NCBI GenBank assembly: GCA_020637215.1
Contig: JACJWI010000001.1
Coordinates: 558,001-622,000, forward strand
Length of the DNA stretch: 64,000 nucleotides
DNA from: Microthrixaceae bacterium
GTDB lineage: Bacteria; Actinomycetota; Acidimicrobiia; Acidimicrobiales; Microtrichaceae
Direction: 5' to 3'
Shown here one piece after another: positions 24,744-33,412 of the stretch; position 1 is the stretch's first letter, and each line of letters begins with the position of its first letter. Below the pieces are notes generated by a model that did not search any database, was not told where the DNA came from, and saw only the letters and a list, made by a program, of their open reading frames with translations. The position numbers and the translations under genes are program-made.

Positions 24744-25677
24744 ACGAGGCGACAGCGGGCATGACCTTCTCGGCGACCAGGGCCAGGTGCTCGAGGTCGT
24801 CGAGGTCGAGCACCTGCAGGTACAACCGCGTCATGCCGATCGATGCGAAGCGCTCGATCTTGGCGATCACCTCGTCGGGGGTGCCGGCCAGGCCGTTGGT
24901 GCGCAGCTCGTCGACCTCACGGCCGATGGCGCCGGCGCGTCGGGCGATCTCGGGTTCGTCCCGACCGACGCAGAGCACCTGGGCCGCCGAGCGCAGCACC
25001 GTGGCCGGGACCCGGTCGTGGGACCTGCACACCTCGTCGACGCCTCGGTTGAGCGCCGCGACGGTGTCGGCATCGGCGAAGGGCACGTTGTACTCGTCTG
25101 CGAATCGCGCCACCAGGGCGGGGGTGCGTCGCGCCCCGAAGCCGCCCACGATGATCGGCGGCCGGGGCCGCTGCACCGGCTTGGGCAACGCGGGGCTGCC
25201 CGCGATCTGGTAGTGGCGGCCGTCGTGGTCGAAGGTCTTGCCCGCCGGGGTGGACCACAGCCCGTCGACGATCTCGAGCTGCTCGGTCAGCCGGTCGAAG
25301 CGCTCGCCGAGCGGCGGGAACGGGATCCCGTAGGCGGTGTGCTCGTCGTCGAACCACCCGGCGCCCAGACCGAGCTCGACCCGTCCACCCGACATGGCGT
25401 CGACGGTGGCGACGGTGATGGCGAGCGGCCCCGGGAGCCGGAAGGTGCCGGCGGTGACGAGCGTGCCGAGGCGGATGGTCGCCGTGTCGCGGGCCAGGCC
25501 GGCGAGGGTGGTCCAGGCGTCGGTCGGACCGGGCAGCCCGGCGGTGTCGCCCATGGCCAGGTAGTGGTCGGAGCGGAAGAAGCCGCCGAAGCCGAGCTCC
25601 TCGGCCGCCCGTGCCACGGCGAGCAGCTGGTCGTAGGTGGCTCCCTGCTGGGGTTCGGTGAAGACGCGCAGCTCCAT
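24739..25677 (-). CDS. LLM-class (probably F420-dependent) oxidoreductase
   Basis: 312 aa luciferase-like TIM barrel. It starts with ELRVFTEPQQGATYDQLLAV and has the family segments FFRSDHYLAM, RLGTLVTAGTFRLPGPLA and VELGLGAGWFDDEHTAYG. F420 rather than FMN is the usual cofactor in actinobacterial members; that is inference. Substrate unknown. It follows hisF by 36 bp, but a TACGGT box 6 nt before the ATG (25684-25689) suggests its own leaderless promoter. Confidence 0.88.
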   Translation of the reverse strand: MELRVFTEPQQGATYDQLLAVARAAEELGFGGFFRSDHYLAMGDTAGLPGPTDAWTTLAGLARDTATIRLGTLVTAGTFRLPGPLAITVATVDAMSGGRVELGLGAGWFDDEHTAYGIPFPPLGERFDRLTEQLEIVDGLWSTPAGKTFDHDGRHYQIAGSPALPKPVQRPRPPIIVGGFGARRTPALVARFADEYNVPFADADTVAALNRGVDEVCRSHDRVPATVLRSAAQVLCVGRDEPEIARRAGAIGREVDELRTNGLAGTPDEVIAKIERFASIGMTRLYLQVLDLDDLEHLALVAEKVMPAVASS

Positions 25678-25713
25678 CGCGGCACCGTACCCCGGCCGGT
25701 CCGGACCGGTCGC

Positions 25714-26484
25714 TCAGACGGGTCGGACGGGAACTCCGGCCGCGGCGAGAGCGGCCTTGACCTCGGCGACGGTGTGCTGACCGAAGTGGAAGATCGACGC
25801 GGCGAGCACGGCGTCGGCTCCGGCGACAGTGATGCCCTCGACCATGTGCTCGACGCGTCCGACACCGCCCGACGCGATGACCGGAACGTTGACCGCGTCG
25901 GAGACCGCGGCGGTGACGGGGACGTCGAAGCCGTCCTTGGTGCCGTCGCGGTCCATGGAGGTCAGCAGGATCTCGCCCGCTCCGAGCTCGGCGACCCGGG
26001 CGGCCCACTCGACGGTGTCGAGACCGGTCGGGGTCCGACCGCCGTGGGTGTGGACCTCGAAGCGGGGACCGTTGCCGTCCCCGGCGCGGGAGTCGATGGC
26101 GACGACGACGCACTGGGCGCCGAACTCATCGGCGATCTCGGCGACCAGCTCGGGGCGGTCCACCGCTGCGGTGTTGACGCCGACCTTGTCGGCGCCGGCG
26201 CGCAGGATCCGACGGGCGTCCTCCACGCTGCGGATCCCGCCGCCGACGGTGAAGGGGATGAACACCTCTTCGGCGGTGTGGCGGACCATGTCGATCGTGG
26301 TCTCGCGGGCATCAGACGATGCGGTGATGTCGAGGAACACGAGCTCGTCGGCTCCCTCGGCGTCGTAGCGCGCCGCGAGCTCGACCGGGTCACCCGCGTC
26401 GCGCAGCGCCACGAAGTTGACGCCCTTGACCACCCGGCCGGCGTCGACGTCCAGGCAGGGGATGACACGGGCCACCGCGGTCAT
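25714..26484 (-). CDS. hisF: Imidazole glycerol phosphate synthase, cyclase subunit
   Basis: 256 aa TIM barrel. Catalytic Asp in IPCLDVDAGRVVKGVNF and in LTSMDRDGTKDGF; phosphate loops TVGGGIRS and ASGGVG are intact. Works with HisH. ATG overlaps the hisA stop by 4 bp (26481-26484). Last gene of hisDCBHAF. Confidence 0.97.
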   Translation of the reverse strand: MTAVARVIPCLDVDAGRVVKGVNFVALRDAGDPVELAARYDAEGADELVFLDITASSDARETTIDMVRHTAEEVFIPFTVGGGIRSVEDARRILRAGADKVGVNTAAVDRPELVAEIADEFGAQCVVVAIDSRAGDGNGPRFEVHTHGGRTPTGLDTVEWAARVAELGAGEILLTSMDRDGTKDGFDVPVTAAVSDAVNVPVIASGGVGRVEHMVEGITVAGADAVLAASIFHFGQHTVAEVKAALAAAGVPVRPV

Positions 26485-27215
26485 GTCGCACTCCCCCGGG
26501 TGACGGCGACGGCCTGGGCCACGGTGAACGCGCCTTCGTAGACGGCCCGCCCGGTGATCGCTCCCGCCAGCGAGCGCCCTCCGGCCGCCAGCGCGACGAG
26601 CGCCTCGATGTCGGCCAGGGTGCCGATGCCGCCCGAGGCGATCACCGGCACCTTGGTCGCGGCGACCACCGCGGCCAGGCCGGCGAGGTCGGGCCCCTCG
26701 AGGGTGCCGTCGCGGCTGATCTCGGTGACCACCAGCGCCGCGACCCCGGCGTCCTGGTACGCGACCGCCAGGTCCAACACGTCCGCGCCCGACCCCTCGA
26801 GCCAGCCCCGGACCGCCACCTCGGATCCGCGGGCGTCGAGGCCGACCGCGACCGGGTGATCGGCGGCCAGGCGCCGGACCAGGTCGGGGTCCTCCAGAGC
26901 GGCCGTGCCCAGCACGACGCGGGCGACGCCGGCGGAGAACAGCGCCTCGGCGGCCTCGACGGTGCGCACGCCCCCGCCGGTCTGCACCGGCACGTCGAGC
27001 GCCCCGGCGATGGCGGCGACGACGTCGCGGTTGCGGGGTTCACCGGTGCGCGCCGCGTCGAGGTCGACGACGTGGACCCACGGCGCGCCCTCGGACTGGA
27101 ACGCCAGCGCCTGGGCGACCGGGTCGTCGCCGTAGACGGTGCTGCGGTCGTAGTCGCCCTGGTACAGCCGGACGCAGCGGCCGTCGAGCAGGTCGATCGC
27201 GGGGTACAGGTCCAT
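26481..27215 (-). CDS. hisA: ProFAR isomerase (HisA/PriA family)
   Basis: 244 aa TIM barrel. Catalytic Asp in LYPAIDLLDGRCVRLYQG and in VTEISRDGTLEGP; phosphate sites QTGGGVRT and ASGGIG. In Mycobacterium and Streptomyces this enzyme (PriA) also performs the TrpF reaction. Here a separate trpF exists at 17243-17908, so bifunctionality is not required. GAAGG lies before the ATG. It follows hisH by 45 bp. Confidence 0.95.
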   Translation of the reverse strand: MDLYPAIDLLDGRCVRLYQGDYDRSTVYGDDPVAQALAFQSEGAPWVHVVDLDAARTGEPRNRDVVAAIAGALDVPVQTGGGVRTVEAAEALFSAGVARVVLGTAALEDPDLVRRLAADHPVAVGLDARGSEVAVRGWLEGSGADVLDLAVAYQDAGVAALVVTEISRDGTLEGPDLAGLAAVVAATKVPVIASGGIGTLADIEALVALAAGGRSLAGAITGRAVYEGAFTVAQAVAVTRGSAT

Positions 27216-27260
27216 CGTTGCCTTCGTGGTCCTCGGAAGCTCTCGGGTGGGCGGTGCGGA

Positions 27261-27896
27261 TCAGCTGACGGTCGCGGTGGCGGCCAGGCGGACGAAGTTC
27301 CGCAGCAGGGCGAGGCCGGCCGTCCCGGACTTCTCGGGGTGGAACTGGGTGGCGAACACCATCTCGTGCTGCACCGCGGCGGTGACCGCTCCCCCGTAGT
27401 CGCAGGTGCCGATCACGTCGCCGGTGACCTCGGGGGCGAAGGAGTGCACGAAGTACATCCACGGGCGCTCGCCCAGCCCGTCGAACAGCGGCGACTCGCT
27501 GACCAGGTCGACCTGGTTCCACTGCATCTGCGGGTGCTTGACCCCCGCCGGCAGTCGCTGGACCCGGCCCGACAGGACGCCGAGACCGGTCACGCCGGGC
27601 GACTCGTCGGACTCCTCGTAGAGCAGCTGCATGCCCACGCAGATGCCCAGGAACGGTCGGCCCGAGGCCACGGCGTCGAGCGCGACCTGGTCCAGACCCG
27701 ACTCCGACAGCGCCTCCCGGCAGCGTCCGAACGCTCCGACGCCGGGCAGGACGACCGCGTCGGCCCTCTCGACCCGGTCGGGGTCCGCGGTCAGGAAGGC
27801 ATCCGCGCCGACGTGCTCGAGCGCCTTCTCGGCCGAACGCAGGTTGCCGATGCCGTAGTCGAGCACGGCGATCCGCGGGCCGGCCTCCACGGTCAC
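27261..27896 (-). CDS. hisH: Imidazole glycerol phosphate synthase, glutaminase subunit
   Basis: 211 aa class I amidotransferase that feeds ammonia to HisF. Nucleophile Cys in PFLGICVGMQLLYEES and catalytic His-x-Glu in FATQFHPEKSGTAG; the oxyanion strand LPGVGAFG is present. GTG at 27896 overlaps the hisB stop by 4 bp. Confidence 0.96.
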   Translation of the reverse strand: MTVEAGPRIAVLDYGIGNLRSAEKALEHVGADAFLTADPDRVERADAVVLPGVGAFGRCREALSESGLDQVALDAVASGRPFLGICVGMQLLYEESDESPGVTGLGVLSGRVQRLPAGVKHPQMQWNQVDLVSESPLFDGLGERPWMYFVHSFAPEVTGDVIGTCDYGGAVTAAVQHEMVFATQFHPEKSGTAGLALLRNFVRLAATATVS

Positions 27897-28492
27897 AACG
27901 TGCCCTTGGTGGAGGGCAGCTCGGTGCCCTCCACCCGCACGGCGTCGCGCAGGGCGCGGGCCGCGGCCTTCACCGACGCCTCGATGATGTGGTGGGTGTT
28001 GCGACCGCGGACCAGTGTGAGGTGCAGGGTGATACCGGCCGAGGTGACCAGCGCCCGCCAGAACTCCTCCATCAGCTGGGGGTCGAACGGAGGGTCGCCC
28101 AGGACCTTCACGCCGGGCGGGTCGATGTCGTAGTGCAGGTACGGCCGACCCGACAGGTCGAGGACCGCTTCGATCACCGCTTCGTCGAGGGGCACCCGGA
28201 TCGACGCGAAGCGACGCACGCCGCGCTTGTCGCCCAGGGCCTGTCGCAGCGCCTCGCCGACGATGATGCCGGTGTCCTCGACGGTGTGGTGCGCGTCGAT
28301 CTCCAGATCGCCGTCGGCGTGCAGGGTGAGGTCCATCCCGCCGTGGCGACCGAGCTGGTCGAGCATGTGGTCGAAGAACGGCAGCCCGGTGCGGCAGTCG
28401 GTGGTGCCGTCGCCGTCGACGTCGAGCGTGACCGAGATCGTCGTCTCCTTGGTGACGCGCTCGGCCTGGGCGGTGCGGGGGGTGTCGCTCAC
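27893..28492 (-). CDS. hisB: Imidazoleglycerol-phosphate dehydratase
   Basis: 199 aa, monofunctional (no phosphatase domain). Mn-binding His clusters are seen in FFDHMLDQLGRHGGMD, EIDAHHTVEDTG and GRNTHHIIEA. GTG at 28492 (VSDTPRTAQAERVTKET) gives the usual length; ATG at 28525 would add 11 residues. Within hisDCBHAF. Confidence 0.96.
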   Translation of the reverse strand: MSDTPRTAQAERVTKETTISVTLDVDGDGTTDCRTGLPFFDHMLDQLGRHGGMDLTLHADGDLEIDAHHTVEDTGIIVGEALRQALGDKRGVRRFASIRVPLDEAVIEAVLDLSGRPYLHYDIDPPGVKVLGDPPFDPQLMEEFWRALVTSAGITLHLTLVRGRNTHHIIEASVKAAARALRDAVRVEGTELPSTKGTL

Positions 28493-28571
28493 GGGGTCAA
28501 GGATCGCGCGTCGGCGCACCGACACCAGAACGCGATCGCCTGGACCGACCCGGCGTTGCGGCCCGGTGCGC

Positions 28572-29666
28572 TCACCGGCCGGTCAGGACCTCGGTGAGCG
28601 CAGCCAGGAACTCGTCGTCCTCCTCGACGGTGCCGAGAGTGACGCGCAGGCAGCCCTCCAGGCCGGGCCAGGACGCGCAGTTGCGCACCAGCACGCCGCG
28701 GTCGACCAGCTCCTGCCAGACCTCGGCGCCGTCACGGCCGCGGGGCCGGAACAGGATGAAGTTCGCGGCGCTCGGCCACATGTCGACCTCGAGCGAGCTC
28801 AGCGCGGCCTCGAGCCGGCCCCGCTCCTCGACCAGGTGCGCCACCCGTCGCTGCATGTCGTCGAGGTGGTCGAGGGCGAGCACCCCGGCCAGCTGGGTCA
28901 TCGAGTCGAGGTGGTACGGCAGGACGACCTTCTCGAGGTCCTCGACGACCCAGGACGGGCCGATCAGGTATCCCAGACGGAGCGCGGCCGCGGACCAGGT
29001 CTTGGAGAACGTCCGGGTCACGACCACCGGCCGGTCCTCGGACAGCAGGCTCAACGCCGACCACGGTGAGAACTGGCCGTACGCCTCGTCGACGACCAGC
29101 AGCCCGCCGATCTCCTCGACCACCTCCAGCACGGCGCGCACCGTCTCCTCGGGCTCCAGGCGGCCGGTCGGGTTGTTGGGCGAGCACAGGAACGTGATCG
29201 TCGGGCGTCGGTCGAGTAGCAGGCGTCGGGCGACGTCGACGTCCAGGGTGAAGTCCGCCTCCCGGGCCGCGGAGACGACGTCGGACCCGCACACCCGGGC
29301 GATGTGGGAGTGCAGGGCGTAGGTCGGCTCGAAGGTGGCGACGGTCCGGCCGGCACCCCCGTAGGCCAGGCAGATCGACTGGAGCACCTCGTTGGAGCCG
29401 TTGGCGGCGAACACGTTGGCGGCGTCGATCGGTCCGGGGGTCTCGGCACCCTCGACATCGGCGATGCGCGATCGCAGAGCAACCGCGGCGCGGTCCGGGT
29501 AGCGGTGCCACTCGATCCCCGACAGACCGGCGGCGAGCGCGTCGACGAACGCCGCCGGCGGCGGCTCGGGCGCCTCGTTGGTGTTGAGGCGGACCCGGAC
29601 GTCGACCTGCGGTGAGTGGTAGCCGTCCATCAGCGCGATCTGGTCGCGCACCGGCGGCCGGCTCAC
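28572..29666 (-). CDS. hisC: Histidinol-phosphate aminotransferase
   Basis: 364 aa fold-type I PLP enzyme. PLP lysine in TRTFSKTWSAAALRLGYLIG; substrate and cofactor contacts in RLNTNEAPEPP, NVFAANGSNEVLQ and CSPNNPTGRLEP. GTG at 29666 overlaps the hisD stop (GTGA). The open frame continuing to 31412 is antisense read-through over hisD's neighbourhood and was trimmed. Confidence 0.96.
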   Translation of the reverse strand: MSRPPVRDQIALMDGYHSPQVDVRVRLNTNEAPEPPPAAFVDALAAGLSGIEWHRYPDRAAVALRSRIADVEGAETPGPIDAANVFAANGSNEVLQSICLAYGGAGRTVATFEPTYALHSHIARVCGSDVVSAAREADFTLDVDVARRLLLDRRPTITFLCSPNNPTGRLEPEETVRAVLEVVEEIGGLLVVDEAYGQFSPWSALSLLSEDRPVVVTRTFSKTWSAAALRLGYLIGPSWVVEDLEKVVLPYHLDSMTQLAGVLALDHLDDMQRRVAHLVEERGRLEAALSSLEVDMWPSAANFILFRPRGRDGAEVWQELVDRGVLVRNCASWPGLEGCLRVTLGTVEEDDEFLAALTEVLTGR

Positions 29667-30985
29667 GACGTCGCTCCCCGGTGGCCGTCGATCCGCCGGT
29701 CGCGCAGATCCCGCCGGATCCGGATCGACTCGGCGTGGGCGTCGAGCCCCTCGGCCTCGGCCAACGACTGCACGGCCGGTCCGATGCGGTCGAACGCGTC
29801 GCCGTCGACGGTGATCACGTGGTGGTGCTTGAGGAAGTCGTCGACGGTCAACGCCGAGGAGAAGCGGGCGGTGCCGTAGGTCGGCAGCACGTGGCTGGGC
29901 CCGGCGACGTAGTCGCCCACCGACGCCGGGCTCCACGGGCCGACGAAGATCGCCCCGGCGTTGCGGACCGCTGCGACCAGGTCCTCGGCTCCGACGCAGA
30001 GCAGCTCGAGGTGCTCGGGGGCGACCAGGTTGGCGACCTCGACCGCGGCAGCCGGCGAGTCGACCAGCACGGCGTAGCCGCCGTCGGCCAGCGTGGCGGT
30101 GATCTCGGCCCGGCGGGGCGCCGCCTCGGTCAGCCGGGCGAGCTCGACGTCGATGGCGTCGAGGGCGTCGGAGTCCCAGGAGATCAGCCAGGCCAGGCCG
30201 TCGGGGCCGTGCTCGGCCTGGAGGATGACGTCGACGGCCGCCAGCTCCGGACGGACGGTCCCGTCCGCGATCACGACGACCTCGCTCGGCCCCGCGAACG
30301 CGGCGGCCACACCGACGGTGCCGGCGACCTCCTGCTTGGCCAGCGCCACGTACTTGTTGCCCGGGCCGCAGATCACGTCGACCGCCGGCACCTGCTCGGT
30401 GCCGTAGGCGAGCGCTCCGATGGCCTGGGCGCCACCGATGGCGTACACCTCGTCCACGCCCGCCACCGCGGCGGCGGCCAGCGTGACCGGGGTGACGCGG
30501 CCGGTGTCGCGGTCGGGTGGGACGCACACCGCCACCTCCGGGACCCCGGCGACCTGGGCGGGCACCGCCGTCATCAGCAGCGTCGAGGGGTACGCGGCGC
30601 GGCCACCCGGCACGTAGCAGCCGACCCGGTCGACGGGGCGGTGGAACGAACGGATGTGCACGCCGTCGGTGTCGTGGACGACCTCGGCGCGCAGCTGCGT
30701 CTCGTGGTGTGCACGGATGCGGTCGCGGGCCAGCTCCAACGCGGCGCGCACGTCGTCGGGCGTCGCGGCGAGCGCGGCGTCGATGTCCTCGGCCGGAACA
30801 CGCACCCGCTCGAGCACGACGCCGTCGAAGCGCTCGGTGAGCTCGATCAGGGCGGCGTCGCCGCGGTTGCGCACCTCGGCGAGGATCGACCGCACCGCGG
30901 CCACCGGCTCGTCGCCGTCCACCTGCGGGCGGGGCAGCGAACCGGACGGATCGGGGACACCGCGGAGGTCGAGTCGGTTGAGCAC
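29663..30985 (-). CDS. hisD: Histidinol dehydrogenase
   Basis: 440 aa zinc, NAD-dependent enzyme for the last two steps. Landmarks: CYVPGGRAAYPSTLLM, DVICGPGNKYVALAKQ, FAGPSEVVVIADG and the His in LVAPEHLELL. First gene of the operon; GTG at 30985 follows TACCGT (30994-30999, minus strand) by 8 nt. The 52-bp gap to the divergent small gene therefore holds the his promoter. Confidence 0.96.
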   Translation of the reverse strand: MLNRLDLRGVPDPSGSLPRPQVDGDEPVAAVRSILAEVRNRGDAALIELTERFDGVVLERVRVPAEDIDAALAATPDDVRAALELARDRIRAHHETQLRAEVVHDTDGVHIRSFHRPVDRVGCYVPGGRAAYPSTLLMTAVPAQVAGVPEVAVCVPPDRDTGRVTPVTLAAAAVAGVDEVYAIGGAQAIGALAYGTEQVPAVDVICGPGNKYVALAKQEVAGTVGVAAAFAGPSEVVVIADGTVRPELAAVDVILQAEHGPDGLAWLISWDSDALDAIDVELARLTEAAPRRAEITATLADGGYAVLVDSPAAAVEVANLVAPEHLELLCVGAEDLVAAVRNAGAIFVGPWSPASVGDYVAGPSHVLPTYGTARFSSALTVDDFLKHHHVITVDGDAFDRIGPAVQSLAEAEGLDAHAESIRIRRDLRDRRIDGHRGATS

Positions 30986-31037
30986 GGCGGTCCACGGTAG
31001 TGGTGGCGCCGCGGCGGCCAGTAGTAGGAATCCGGCC

Positions 31038-31247
31038 GTGAGCCTGCACGCCGACCTCGCATCGATGCAGTCGACCCTGGACCAGGTGCTGGCCCGCGTC
31101 GACGAGGCCGCGTCGGTGGTGCGGGTGACCGACCGCGACGACCTGCTCGGCGACCTCTACGAGGTGGAGCGGAACCTGCAGGCGGCGCAACGACGGCTGC
31201 GGCGGGCGCTCGAGGCGGCCGAGCACTTCGTCGAACCCCGCGCCTGA
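31038..31247 (+). CDS. Small helical protein, function unknown
   Basis: 69 aa, no Cys. It looks like one long amphipathic or coiled-coil helix pair (MQSTLDQVLARVDEAASVVR; LYEVERNLQAAQRRLRRAL). GTG at 31038 follows TAGGAA by 7 nt, in the same layout as other leaderless genes. Divergent from hisD and closed by the 54-bp palindrome 10 bp downstream. No family recognised. Confidence 0.6.
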   Translation: MSLHADLASMQSTLDQVLARVDEAASVVRVTDRDDLLGDLYEVERNLQAAQRRLRRALEAAEHFVEPRA

Positions 31248-31257
31248 CCCCTCCTTG

Positions 31258-31311
31258 CCGTTCTGTAGTGCGAGATCCACACGTTCGTGTGGATCTCGCA
31301 CTACAGAACGG
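31258..31311. terminator. 54-bp palindrome with perfect 26-bp arms (terminator or palindromic element)
   Basis: The left arm CCGTTCTGTAGTGCGAGATC CACACG and its exact reverse complement are separated by only TT. As RNA this gives a 25-bp stem with a GTTC loop. It follows the small gene's stop by 10 bp and would terminate it. However, the perfection and the AT content of the stem are unlike the other terminators here, so a mobile or recently formed palindrome is possible. Confidence 0.75.
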
Positions 31312-31606
31312 GCGTGGGGCCGGAAGCGACGGCGCGGGCCGGGACGCCCAGCGTCGCTCCCGGGAGCCGTCGTGGCACGACCGCGTCGGTCGACCGGGGC
31401 GAAAACGGGCACGGCGCCCCCGAAGGAGCGCCGGCCGGGCGACCCGGGCGGCGGGAGCCCACTGGTCGCCGATACCAGGTGGCGGGAACCTGGTGCGGGT
31501 CAGTTCAGCACACCCACCCTGAGCTGTCCACGACTCCCACGACCGGTCGTCCGATCGTTCACGGCGTCGGCGCCATGTCGCAGATCCGGTCGCCGCGTGG
31601 CCCGGG
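31312..31606. other. Intergenic stretch without a gene
   Basis: About 295 bp with no credible coding frame. It contains two stem-loops: CGGCGC/GCGCCG (31412-31417 with 31428-31433), and the perfect ACCAGGT, loop GGCGGGA, ACCTGGT (31474-31494). I could not match it to tmRNA, RNase P RNA, 4.5S RNA or a known riboswitch. It ends at the TAGCGT box of the next gene. Confidence 0.5.
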
Positions 31607-31619
31607 TAGCGTCGCTGCG

Positions 31620-32336
31620 ATGGCCGATGATGCGTCCGCGTTCGAGCGTGGACCCAGCGATCCCCGACCCGAGCCCGAATGGGTGTCGGCGGTGACGCCC
31701 GATGTCGACGCGGTCATGCGCTCAGAGGGTCGCTCGATGCTGCGTCTCCTGCACCAGATGCGGGTGGACCTGCCGCTCGCCGGATCGGTTCTCGCATCCA
31801 CCCGGTCGATCGACGTCCGGGCCTTCGAGCCCGGCGCGGACGACGACGCCTGGCTGTCGGTCAACAACCGGGCCTTCCGCTGGCACCCCGACCAGGGCGG
31901 ATGGGACCGTGCCCGCCTCACGGCTCGTCTCGCCGAGCCGTGGGTCCGCGCCGACGGGTTCCTCGTCCACGACGGAGCCGACGGCGACCTCGACGGGTTC
32001 TGCTGGACCCGTGAGCACCCGGCCGGCCCCGCACCGGACGGCACCGAGGACCCGTCGATGGGTGAGATCTTCGTGATCGCGACCGACCCGTCGACCGCCG
32101 GCACCGGCTTGGGACGGGCACTCACCGTCGCGGGCCTGGACCACCTGACCGAGCGGGGCCTGCGCGTCGGGATGCTCTACGTCGAAGCGGTCAACACCGC
32201 CGCCCTGCGCCTCTACGAGCGACTGGGCTTCGTGGTGCACCACTCGAACGCCGCCTACACGCCGGCCCGCCGACACGACGGCACCGACGGCACCGCCGGA
32301 CCGGCGACGAACCCGGACCCGGAGACCACCTCGTGA
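31620..32336 (+). CDS. GNAT acetyltransferase, mycothiol synthase-like (single complete domain)
   Basis: 238 aa. The C-terminal GNAT domain matches the MshD signature (SIDVRAFEPGADDDAWLSVN, RAFRWHPDQGGW, DGFCWTREHP) with acetyl-CoA loop STAGTGLGRALT and GLRVGMLYVEA. MshD is normally about 300 aa with two GNAT domains; here only a remnant of the first precedes the linker (MRSEGRSMLRLLHQMRVDLP). It may be a shortened MshD or a relative with another substrate. ATG follows TAGCGT (31607-31612) by 7 nt. Its stop overlaps the rlmN start. Confidence 0.8.
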   Translation: MADDASAFERGPSDPRPEPEWVSAVTPDVDAVMRSEGRSMLRLLHQMRVDLPLAGSVLASTRSIDVRAFEPGADDDAWLSVNNRAFRWHPDQGGWDRARLTARLAEPWVRADGFLVHDGADGDLDGFCWTREHPAGPAPDGTEDPSMGEIFVIATDPSTAGTGLGRALTVAGLDHLTERGLRVGMLYVEAVNTAALRLYERLGFVVHHSNAAYTPARRHDGTDGTAGPATNPDPETTS

Positions 32337-33412
32337 GCACCCCCGGCGGGAGCCGCCCCGGGCCGGTGTCGCGCCGAACCCGCTACGACCTCGGCCGTGA
32401 CGAGCTCTCCGAGTTGCTGACCGGCGAGCCCGCCTACCGGGTCGAGCAGGTGTGGGACGGGCTGTACCGCCAGGGCCGGACGGTGTCGGAGCTGACCAAC
32501 GTGCCGAAGGCACTTCGGGAACGCCTGGCCGCCCAGCTGCCCACCGCGCTCGACGAGGTCACCCGCGTCACCGGCGACGACGGCCGCACGGTCAAGTTCC
32601 TCTGGGCGCTCGACGGCGGGTCACGGATCGAGACCGTGCTCATGCACTACGACGAACGCAGCACGGTGTGCGTGTCGACCCAGGCCGGCTGTGCCATGGC
32701 GTGCGGGTTCTGCGCCACCGGCCAGGCGGGCTTCGAACGGCAGCTCTCGGCCGGCGAGATCGTCGAACAGGTCGTGATGGCCCGGCGCGAGGCAGGCGAT
32801 CGGCGGATCTCCAACGTGGTGTTCATGGGCATGGGCGAACCGCTCGCCAACTACGACCGCACATGGGAGGCCGTGCACCGCCTGCACGACGACATCGGCA
32901 TCGGCGCCCGGCACCTCACCCTGTCGACGGTGGGTCTGGTTCCCGGCATCCGACGACTGGCCGTCGCTGACCTGCCGGTCAACCTGGCCGTGTCGCTTCA
33001 CGCCGCCGACGACGAGCTCCGCGACGAGCTGGTGCCGATCAACCGTCGCTACCCGCTGCCGGTCCTGGTCGAGGCGTGCCGGGACTACGTCGACCGGACC
33101 CGCCGTCGCCTCAGCTTCGAATGGGCGATGATTTCCGGCGTCAACGACCGCTTCGAGGACGCCGCCCGCCTGGCCGACATCGCGACCGACCTGCGGGCCC
33201 ATGTGAACCTGATCCCGCTTAACTCGACCCCCGGCTACGCGGTCCGCGGCTCGTCGCGCAACCGTGTGCAGGCCTTCGCCGAGGACCTGCGACGGCGCGG
33301 GGTGAACGTGACGGTCCGCGACACCCGCGGCTCCGACATCGACGCCGCGTGCGGCCAGCTGCGGGCCGGCCACGAGGCCACCGCGGTCGCACCGCCCGCC
33401 CGCCGCCGCTGA
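32333..33412 (+). CDS. rlmN: 23S rRNA (adenine2503-C2)/tRNA methyltransferase RlmN
   Basis: 359 aa radical-SAM enzyme. The 4Fe-4S cluster cysteines are C120, C124 and C127 in CAMACGFCATG. GMGEPLANYD binds SAM, and the C-terminal catalytic Cys is in DIDAACGQLRAG. GTG at 32333 overlaps the preceding stop by 4 bp, so the two are coupled. Confidence 0.96.
   Translation: MSTPGGSRPGPVSRRTRYDLGRDELSELLTGEPAYRVEQVWDGLYRQGRTVSELTNVPKALRERLAAQLPTALDEVTRVTGDDGRTVKFLWALDGGSRIETVLMHYDERSTVCVSTQAGCAMACGFCATGQAGFERQLSAGEIVEQVVMARREAGDRRISNVVFMGMGEPLANYDRTWEAVHRLHDDIGIGARHLTLSTVGLVPGIRRLAVADLPVNLAVSLHAADDELRDELVPINRRYPLPVLVEACRDYVDRTRRRLSFEWAMISGVNDRFEDAARLADIATDLRAHVNLIPLNSTPGYAVRGSSRNRVQAFAEDLRRRGVNVTVRDTRGSDIDAACGQLRAGHEATAVAPPARRR

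Noticed and set aside
31287..31619. Upstream extension of the mycothiol-synthase-like gene
   Set aside because: It would start inside the 54-bp palindrome and lacks family similarity; ATG 31620 with TAGCGT upstream is better.
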